From: Aurelia coerulea
Taxonomy: Eukaryota > Cnidaria > Scyphozoa > Semaeostomeae > Ulmaridae
DNA length: 64,000 nucleotides
Direction: 5' to 3'
NCBI GenBank assembly: GCA_039566865.1
Contig: CM076943.1
Location: 12,758,001-12,822,000, forward strand
The position numbers and the translations under genes were made by a program. The notes beneath the pieces are model-generated. The model did not search any database. It was not told the DNA's origin and saw only the letters and a program-made list of their open reading frames with translations. Positions 21,881-31,700 of the stretch are shown here, one piece after another (the stretch's first letter is position 1; every line of letters starts with the position of its first letter).

Positions 21881-22423
21881 CGGGTATCACAAAAAAGTAC
21901 TCCCGTTTGAAAATTCACCAAAATTGGATCACATGGCCGATCTTCAATTTTCTTTTTTTGTCAAGTAGATCAAGAACCAAATTATTTTCGAAGACATCGC
22001 TGATATTTTAATTATTGAAGAAAAATAGCAAATTTAGCTCTTTTTAGGGCTACCTGGTTTTGAATCATACTGCAAAAAAGCACTGATGATTGCCAGATCG
22101 ATTTTCTTTGTGCTTGTAAAACGTTTAGTTTGGTCACAAATGACAGAAATAAATGCACACTGTCATTGGAGACTTCAATGATGATAAAAATCTGAAAAAT
22201 TGACTCTTAGGCAAGATTGTGTACTCTGCCTAAAAACTATAGCTCAAAATAAGGTTTTTCAACGTGTAATTTTTCTACCTTGCTACACCAAAAGCAGACA
22301 TTTTATCATATGTGAATATTTTTGCGTCTTTGACAAAGCAATTAAAAAGGAAAATTTTATGAAAGGTTTGATGATCAATTTTTAGTGATTTCTTAAACAG
22401 GAGTACTTTTTTGGGACACTCCG
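21881..22423. mobile_element. Tc1/mariner-like MITE (TA target), GTGTCCCAAAAAAGTACTCC family
   Basis: The left end CGGGTATCACAAAAAAGTAC continues TCCCGTTTGAAAAT. The reverse complement of the right end begins CGGAGTGTCCCAAAAAAGTA and continues CTCCTGTTT. TA lies at both outer edges (or one base out on the left). The short member at 63200-63420 has the same termini. No transposase inside. Confidence 0.75.
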
Positions 22424-23223
22424 TATCAGTTGAGAATCAAATCAAGATGTTCGTAAATTGATATGATATGGCTGCAGTCAATTTTATTAAAGTCAGTGTT
22501 CTAAAAACTTGCTGCAAAGAAAGGAGTCACCAACTTCTATATGAAAATGAATTTGGTTGAAATCGGTCTCGCCATTCAGTCGTTATGGGACATAAAAATA
22601 TGTTTCACGAGATTCCTACGATGCCTCGCGAGAGTCGAAATTGCTTTCCATTAGGAGAGTAATATAATTCATAAAGAAGGTAATTTGAAGTACAGAAATA
22701 TGATACAATCTAAACATATTTACAATAAAATGGTAAATATCTCTACATACTACTTAGATAGATCTTATTTCTGATAAAAAATTTAAGAGAGAAATTTTCC
22801 CTTGGAAATTCGTACATGCTACATGTATAGTTACGACATAAATGAAAGGTCGGGGAAGAAATGTGAGTGGGTTCATAAAATTTGCCATAATACGTTTGGA
22901 ATCAACTTTTAGAGCATTTTTACTGATTCTCACACATGGCATTAAAACTCCGTACATTTACGCTAATTTTAGTCTGTTATAAAAAAGTTTCTTATCAAAA
23001 ACCCGAAACAGAAAGAAGCGGGAATTTTGACATGTCGCGCCTCTTTTTCTGTATTAAAGAAAATGGAAAACCGTTTTAGCTTAATTCAAATGCCATCTAT
23101 CTATGTTGTCTTATTTGCTATCGCGCTCAGGAACAACGGGCCATTTTGAGGCTAAAGGCTAATAAAATGGATATTGGAAATTTTTCATGTTGAAGAATTA
23201 TGCGAAATCCAAACATTTTCTCA
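22424..23223. other. no gene seen
   Basis: AT-rich intergenic sequence. The minus ORF 22754-22957 has no recognisable features. Confidence 0.45.
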
Positions 23224-23545
23224 GGCCCCGTTCACACTGCTCCATCTTTGCAGGAAAACGGAGAGAAAAACCTCCGTTTTGTGAAAGTGATCCATACAAA
23301 AAAATGGTACAAAAACGGAGGTTTTCGAAAACACTATCAAAAATCGATATCCACAAAAACAGAGGTTTTTGAAAATGCTCTAACATTCAACAACGAGTTT
23401 CATAAAACCAGAACAATGTGAACGCACAAAAACGGATATCTTTGGCTGCGTATTTGTGATTTGGTGGATCAATGTGAACGGACAAAAAAGGATGTTTCTC
23501 CCTCCGTTTTTGTACGAAAACGGAGCAATGTGAGCAGGTAGCTTC
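23224..23545. repeat. MITE-like repeat with internal AACGGAG/CTCCGTTTT motifs
   Basis: Starts GGCCCCGTTCACACTGCTCC. The reverse complement of its right end (near 23520-23545) contains CTCACATTGCTCCG, a diverged match. The interior repeats CCTCCGTTTT and its inverse AAAACGGAG several times, so both strands show short coding-like ORFs that are artefacts of the symmetry. Confidence 0.55.
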
Positions 23546-23911
23546 AAAATGGATCATAACAAAACGGAACAGTGTGAATCATTGAAATCGATCTCGAAAT
23601 CTCAGTCAAATTGATCACATGACTACAGGCACATTTAATGGCAAATGAGATTCACGATAACCCAAAACTACTCATAAAAAGCATTCAAAAATTACAATAT
23701 GCGGTTCGCGATAACACAAAATTAGTTATCAAAATTTCATCAATAGTTTTTGGTTTCGTGGGTATTTTTATCGGACATCTGGTGTGAAACAGACGTTTCA
23801 ACTGGCGTTTCACAGGGCGTGCTCATTGGCAAAGGGCGCCCATTCGAGAGGGGGCGCTCATTACAGAGAATATGGTTATAGTGTTACAGTGAGTGCAACT
23901 ATCTTTTATTT
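23546..23911. other. intergenic, downstream of the dystroglycan gene
   Basis: No gene. Seen from the minus strand this is the 3' flank of the dystroglycan gene. AATAAA (complement at 23905-23910) lies three bases past the stop codon. Confidence 0.5.
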
Positions 23912-25785
23912 TCAAACTTCTGATGTCATAAGATCAGGCGGAAAGTACGCTGGCGGAAGCGCGTACGTAGGTGGCGGGTAAGAATATGGTGATTCATAAT
24001 CATTTTGATCGCCATCAGTTCCAGGAAATTGAGGGTAAGGTGGTGGTGGTTGTTTGAATGACGTCAGGCCATAAATTGGATTGTTTTTTAAAGCAGCATC
24101 TTCATAATCCAATGGTTCTTCGTCAGACTGCCGTTCATCAAGTGATTTTTCATCATAAGCATAATCCTCCGGAAGAGTAACAGCCGGACCATTATAAAGA
24201 TCAAGTTCATACTCTTCTGGCAGAAGAATTGGTTGGCCTTTTTTGAACGTATGTTTGTCAAGGAATGATGGTTTCATTCTCCTTCGTTTTGATATGAATA
24301 TAAAAGTGGCAATAATCAATGCTAAAAGCAAGGCTACTGCTAATGTGGGTACAACATACCTCACAAAAATCTCCTTAGTCTGTGCTCCAGAAACTGGCCC
24401 GATTGGTACGGAAGGTGTTGTTGTTGGTGATACACAAACACCTTGATAGTTCATCGTCAAACTGAGCAACGGGAATTCTGGTAGCAACGCTTGCGAGAAC
24501 TCTGATGTTGGGCTCCCTGAGGGCAACTGTATTTTGTTTAAGTTGTTACGAATGGCAGATGTGTTGCATGTATCCCCTGCTACACTGGTATCACTCCAAC
24601 TGAAGATAACAGAACCATTACGTAACGAAGTTGCATAAAACCTTTGCGCTGTAGTGTTGTAAAAGTCGATGATTTTCTTGAATAAATTTCTCTTTGATGA
24701 GCCGTCCATTAGGAAGGTAGCGTAACTGGTTGATATTTTAGCTGATATGAAGAACTGTAAAACAATTACTGGGTTCTGGATATAAACATTGAAAACATCC
24801 CTTGCAGAATTCCCTGATCTATCAGTCGCAATAATTTCTAGTCTAATTTCTGCAGTACCCTGGGCGCTGTAATCCTCTAAGAACGCTAGTCCTGAAAGAG
24901 TCTGTGTTGCATTATCGAAGCTTACCCACAATGCTCTAGGAAGCGGGGTGCCAGTTGCATAATGACAAGTCAATTTCATGTTTGTGGTCCAACCATCCTC
25001 TTTGTCGTAAAATGTATCATACGGTATCTTATACGTAAAATATCTCCCAACATATGCGAATATTACACCGATACTATTTACGATGGTCGGGCTTGTGTCT
25101 GGTAGGCTTGTCGTAATTACTGTGTTCGGAGTAAAAATGGATATCGTAGGTAGCAATGAATAGGCTGAATGGTTGAAGTACGATGTCGAAAAGGACGACG
25201 CTTGGGATAGCAAAGCAGTTCTGAATGCCCCTGATGAGAACGATTCCGTCTTTGACTGAAAGCTTTGCCTCAATGTTGAGAATATAAATGAGGATGTAGC
25301 TTGACTAGTTGATGTGGATGGAGCCCGAATAGTACTGTAAAAACCAGTAAGCAATGACGAGCCAGGAATCGTTCCCTGTACAGACAGGCTCGTTGCATGT
25401 GAAGCTTGCTTTGTTGATACAGATGGCGATAGGATCATACTAACTGAACCCGTAAATAATGACGAACTAGGCACAGTGAACTGTAGAGAGAGGCTCGTTG
25501 AAAACGAGACTGGAATAAAAGATGATATCAAAACAGTTCCAACCGAGCTCCTATTTGAAATCGATTTCGATACAATTGTTGATGCTGGTACTATTTTGGT
25601 ACTTACCTCAAAGGTATCACTTGCAAGGCTTGAAATATACACTTGGCTTAAATGCATTGTAGTTGGAACAGCAGCAATATTGGTTGATTGTGTTTGCAGT
25701 GTACTCATTGTCATTTCAATTGGTGAAGTCATTATATATGATCTAAAGCTGATTTTGCTTGTCACAATTGATTCTAATCCTGTCA
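23912..25785 (-). CDS. DAG1: dystroglycan last exon: mucin end, second cadherin-like and SEA domains, transmembrane, cytoplasmic tail
   Basis: The open frame runs from 25801, but the ATG there is probably intronic because cgtttttcttgacag (ending ~25786) is a good acceptor. That acceptor does not match the phase of the previous donor, so either a different acceptor nearby (e.g. ~25762 or ~25754) or a small unseen exon is used. About 240 Ser/Thr-rich residues precede AYVGRYFTYKIPYDTFYD. The transmembrane segment (YVVPTLAVALLLALIIATFI) spans nt ~24370-24290. PPxY motifs lie near the C-terminus (PPPY, PPTY, PPAY) and the protein ends DLMTSEV. A strong donor-like GAG|GTAAGTACC near 25605 inside the mucin part could allow alternative splicing. 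Confidence 0.8.
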
Positions 25786-28700
25786 AGAAAAACGAAGCCA
25801 TATGTCAGCTAAGCTGTCAAATACCCTTAAAGCTCTCTTCGGCCCCCTTCTCTAATAAACCCCTCCCTTCTATAACCAAACATTTTAAATAAGCCCCCTC
25901 TCTATTAAGCCCCCCTCCATTTATATCAAATGCCAGAGGCTACCACAGATTTGGCATTTATTTAGCTAAGAACGTTTGTATGTTAATTTTGATTTGGTTT
26001 GGGATAAAAGCTCGCATGTGTATTCTAGGGTGTTAGGACACACGAGTTTTGTATTGATCTTTGTTTTCCTCCTTGTTTTGTCTCAACTTGTGTCTTCGGT
26101 TGGCCTAACCATTTTTTTGTTTGTTTATTCAAATCTAACTCAACTCACAGAAGAAACTTCCAGATTAAAACCTTTTCTTCTACGAAGGCGCACTTACACA
26201 CGGGAATACAGTGAGTTAGATTTGAATAACCAAATAACAAAACGTTTAGGCCAATTGAAAACACAAGTTGAGAGAAAACAAAGAGGAAAAAAGACCAAAG
26301 CATGGTAAATAAATATCTAGTTTCCCATTAAAAAGAACAACTTACAAGGTCAAAGAAAAGTCATCTGACATAGATTGTATCTCTGGTACAATTTGCAATC
26401 AATGTATCAGATGATAAGACGTATCTTATTCAAATGATGGACAGGTTCTCGAGAAATCTCATTGTTTAAAATGATAGTTTCATAGTTCTAATTGCAATAA
26501 AACTTTGCGGAACGTCCAGCTACTCAGAGCATCTGTCAGGCGAAGAAGATTTCTTCACAATCATTTTATGAGACTACTGCGCAAAAGAAAGTTTAAATTA
26601 AAAAAAGACTGTTCTTTCGTATTCATATTTTTGTGATTCGAACAGCATTCGAATCACATTGACATTTCACAGCAAAGGAAGCTCTTTCTTCCACGTCTTT
26701 CGTATCTTACATAAGTTAGGTTGGTCTCATAATATTAAACTTTTACAGTTTCAAGCATATTTCACAGATACTCATACTCATAAAAAGTGATATGCAAGTA
26801 TACAACAATTGCAAGATCAGCATGTACTAGATTTCCTTCATGCTTCTTAGAAATCGTAATGGTTTGTTTTATAAGGTGCCCAGCTTTGTCATTCCCAACT
26901 TCATACAGTTGTTTTATTGATGCCTGATGCGCATTTACATAAAACCATTTACGTGTTATTGCATAGCTATCTCTGGATCCTAAGCTCTTTTTGCAAGCTG
27001 GACACTCGTCTGTTCCTGCAGGAAATGTGTGCAAGATGTTTTCCGGTAACAGGGAGAACATTTTTTATGCTCTGCTCTTAGGAATGAAATAATACGGAAT
27101 GTCGAGCGCCCGGTCTGATGAGAAAAGCAAAGAAGCTTAATCATGAGTAGAGGCAACTGAATTGAACTGATAGCATTCATTTTTTGAATCATCTCTTTCT
27201 TTTCAGAGTATTTATTCGGGAGATGAAGTGCTGACTCTATTGTTTTGATATATTGTGCTTCAGCTTTGTTGTGAGCGAATCAACGTTAGGGCTCACGTTG
27301 TCATGCGTTCCCTTGTTCTCAACGGTCAAGCTAATCTGCATATTGCATAAGTGAAATAAATCGTTACTACGCAAGCGGTCTAGAGCCCTTTTTGGGGATT
27401 CCTCGAGGCTCACAACTCAGCATGTTCGTATCCCCAACAAGTATGCTTCAAAAGCAGGTAGCTTGTCGTAAAAGCACACATCCTCACTAATTCATTTTAG
27501 ATTTATGTTGTAAGATTGAGATACACTTCTATAAAATCGCATGTAACCGATTTCAACAAACACAATTTTAGTGTCTAAGTTAGCATGCATTTTAAAGAAT
27601 CCGGCGATAAGTTAGCAAATAATGGCTTGCAAGCGTTTTAAATGGTTTTCCTCTCACATGGTACATACATATAGCGGAACATGAAAAGAAAGTAGTTACC
27701 TGATGAATTCGCACTTGCTGTCCTTCTGAAAGGAAATATAAATATAGATATAAATAAAAATACATTGAAGAAATTAACATACATTTGTAGGGTGTAAAAC
27801 TCGACCACGACAGGCCAAAAATTCTGCAATTCGGAAGACAGCCAAGATTAAGTATTGCAAGCATTCTAACAAAATTAAGACTGGCTAAAAATGTTAAATT
27901 CTAACTTTTTCAGGCAAATGTCAGTGCTTTACGAATTAAAAATTAAGAGTATTGCAAGCATTCTTTTACGTTACGTTACGTTACGTTACGTTACGTTACG
28001 TTACGTTACGTTACGTTACGTTACGTTACGTTACGTTACATTTATGTTACGTTATGTTACGCTATGCTACGTTAAATTACGTTACATTAGGTTTTGTTCC
28101 GTTTTTGAGTGACAAGGACTTGGCTTTACAGCCTGTACTTACAATTTCGAAGACATGCTTTGCTGGACACTGGAAGTCTGCTTACTAGTTGCAACACCGT
28201 CAGGGCTTGAAGAAATCATAATTGTTGGTATATCGATAAATGACGAGAAGATTGAGCTCAAAACTTTGAAGGATGAATTTCGAGCTGCAGTTGAGACTCC
28301 GATATCTGGCGATGCCAATTTAGAAGGTTGGTAACTACTCATACTCATACTCTCAAGTGGTGTCGTTGAATAGACTGTGAAACGGCTGTGCGAGGGAAAT
28401 TTTGTAAGTAATGATGATAGGCTGCTATTTGCGCCAAGACTTGTTGCTGAAAGCGTACTGTTAGCAGAGAGATTAGACCTCGCAGAAAATACAGACGCAT
28501 ATGCAGTGGATGTCACGCTATTCGGAATAGTAGAAACAAGTGGCATGGTGTGTTCATGAGGACTGCTGCTCCGTATGATAGATGATGGAATCGAAACCTC
28601 CAAAGTTCTTGACCTTGTGATGCTTATCTTACGTATTCCCGTAGAGTAATCTTTTGTTGTTTGTAGTGATGCAGATTTGGTAGTTAGAGGCAATTTGGAT

Positions 28701-31700
28701 GTCATCAATGACACATTGATTGAAACGCTACTAAAAGGGCTTGTAACATTGTGCGCTGTAGACATAGCAGATTTGACAAAGACTTTGGTTGCAGAGGTAG
28801 CTGTGGATAATCTTGTTGGAAAATTTGAAGCTTTAGTGAAGGGTTGAATTGATGTTTCTGTTAACAGCATAGGAATACTTGTATTCGAGACCAATGCAAC
28901 ACCGCTTTTTGTAGCAAAAATACTCACTGAGGTTATTTTGGACGCGAGTGAAGATAGATTAGGAGTTGCTGAAACAAAACCTGGAGTAAATGCCATTGAA
29001 GTTGGCTTTAAATCCAACGACACATTGCTAGATGATACAACAGATTCTATCGACGTTCTTAACTTTGAGGAAATAGCTGAGGAATCTGATAACATTGAAA
29101 TTGATTTAGGCGTACTTGTTTCAAAGGACGAGGTAGAACTGACGTTCAGAATTGTTGAATTGTATTTGCTGGTAACTGAAGTGAGCACAATTGCCGAAGA
29201 CGAATATAAACCTACTGTTGAAGGTATTGTTTTGGAGGTTATGTTTGACAAAAGCGAGATTGATTCTGAAATAGTCAATGGAGGTGTACTAAGCACTTGC
29301 GACGATTGCAATAAGTATGTGCCTCTCCTGGTATCCATAGTTGAGCTGTCGACTGACGACATTGAAATGGTTGGCTTGATGATATTTGTGCTACAGGGCG
29401 CAGAAATACATTCCCTTTTTGAAACATCAGCAGATAAACTGACGAGTGTGGGAAGTGGTATTGTAGTGGACAAACCCTCTTTCGTAGTTAATACTGTTGT
29501 CGAATGGGCAGTTTCACTTAAGCTCACATGCGAAATTGACTTCACTGAAAAACTGGAGCGCACCTTTGTTGTAGAATTAGCGTTGAATGATACTTGCGTA
29601 GTATATGAAGGAAGCACGGCGAATGTACTGGGATTTGAAGCAGAAGATGCCAAGGTTGATCTTGTAACGTATTGCGTTTCAGCCGAGCTTGAAAGGGAGA
29701 CAGACTTCGAAAATGTCGAGTAAACTTGAAAACTTGAAGCAACTGGTGACCTACTGCTGGAAAATGTCTTCGAAACTGATGAAATGACACTGCCCTCTTG
29801 CAAGGTCGACCTGAGTGATGTGAAAATTGCCGAACTAAGAATGAGTGATGGCATCGCAGATGTTTCTAATGGGGTGCCTTCTAATGCCGTTATTGATCCA
29901 AAAAACACACCACGTCTTTTCCTAATAAGATGCACTCCACTGATCTCTCCCGTAGTCAAATGCCAACTATTTATTGATACTCCATCTGTATCTGATGTAC
30001 TTCGACGATGCATTTCATGAATATTAAACGAATCAGCAATGAAATTTCCACATCCCAAAGGCCATGACACGTAATAAGCATGATCTTCTCTATTTTCAGT
30101 CGATAATTCACCATAACGTATGATATTGAGCCTTTTCAATTGCTTGAAAAAAGGCAACGAGTTTCCACTGCGCACAATTTGAATCATACGTAGAGGAAGG
30201 CCTGTGTAAGCACTGATACTATTTGCAAGGTTCGTGAGGTGTCTTGTAGCATTTTTTGACTTAGTAGCTACTCTGAGCGTGGCAACCGAAACCAACTTAT
30301 GATCAACGCAGTTCGAGAATCGGCTTACTTCAGAAGCGCTGTCAGTTGCATTATCAAACACGTGGTTGAGTGCAACTGACAAGCTCCTTGCCTCAAGTTC
30401 AACCTCAATAGTCCACGAATAATGGCCACATATAAATTCTTGCTGAAACCTGTTCATTCCAATTCCAACGAACAACATCTCATATGAGTCGACATCTTGT
30501 TCTTGGGGTATCCCAAAGAGATATCCATTCCTTGTATTATGAGCTAACCAGGTTGGTAAATTCCGAGTGTACTTTTCAAATATCTATAATACAAAAAGGT
30601 TGAATAAGTATGATGAAAATCATGCCGTTCTCAAAATCGCCGGACCATGGAAGATCTGGAGGAGTACCAGACTACCGGATGACCAAAATATCTTCACGAG
30701 CACCTAGTCCCTAGAAAGCAAATGCTAGGACACAAAGAGGAATCGGCATGCAGCTGACGGGCACAGCTTTCTTTTGAGATGTTGCTTGGTCAGTTTAAGC
30801 TATGACCACCCTCGGAAAACCACTGTAAAAATATGGTAATTTATTACCCCTTTCCAGTCGATGTTTTAGAAGATGCGAAGAAAGCCGAATAAAAGGATGG
30901 CAATTATTTCACTCTAAGGGCCTGTTTACAGGAGGAAAAACACCTCACCTGCCAGACCCGGGGCTGACAGGCGAGGTAAATTTGAGCCACTGTTTATATG
31001 TGATTTCTACCTCGCCTGTCAGCCCCCGGGCTGACAGGCGAGATGGAGTAAAGTCTCTCATCCGTGAAATCAGAACGAATTAACCAATATAAATCAACGA
31101 AGAAAGCCAATACACCTCACCATACCAGCAGTGTTTCGCTTACATGGAAAAATTTCACCTGGCCCATGTGAGATTCCACCTCTTGTGAGGCGATATCTCA
31201 CCATACCAGTGGTGTTGCGTTTGTCATATAAACCCGAAGTGAAAAAACAATGGGATTCTATTGGAAGGAGGACAGGTGAGGTGCTTTTCCCCATATAAAC
31301 AGGCCCTAAATGAAAAATTTAGGTTTTTAAATTTTCTTTTGTTGCCGTTGCTCAAGGCCAGCTGACAGCAGTTAACAGAGATTGTGTAGGCAGTCTAACA
31401 AATTGCCCTGGTTAAACTTAAGGCTCCAATCTTCCAATCTTCAAATCTTTCAAAAGGTAAATCGATAGAGGAAAAATGATACCATGTTAGGAAGCCATAA
31501 TTTATGAAGGTGAACAAGTTGGTGGCAATCATAAATCTGTCGCTCTTCTCGTTTCGGATTTTGAACTGAATTGCTTGAAATGAACTGAAGATACTTTGCT
31601 GTAAATCTGCCATGGAGTTTTTTCTATTTAAGTAGTATCAAAAATGGCAGCATTTATCATATTTGAGGGTGTGATATCATCAAAATCCGAAACGAGAAGA

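Noticed and set aside
25786..25801. ATG at 25801 as a separate gene start
   Set aside because: The sequence around it reads as a splice acceptor tract (cgtttttcttgacag), and the protein continues the dystroglycan mucin region.
25976..26308. 110-codon ORF with hydrophobic and basic parts
   Set aside because: Runs through both arms of a foldback repeat, so its composition is a by-product of the inverted repeat.
27966..28188. Overlapping plus-strand ORFs with repeated Leu-Arg-Tyr-Val-Thr
   Set aside because: Translation of the (TTACG)n microsatellite. A 5-bp period keeps all frames open.
28938..29723. 261-codon plus-strand ORF
   Set aside because: Lies exactly antisense to the Ser/Thr-rich dystroglycan exon. 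Biased codon composition keeps the opposite frame open, and its Asp/Glu/Val-rich translation has no domain.
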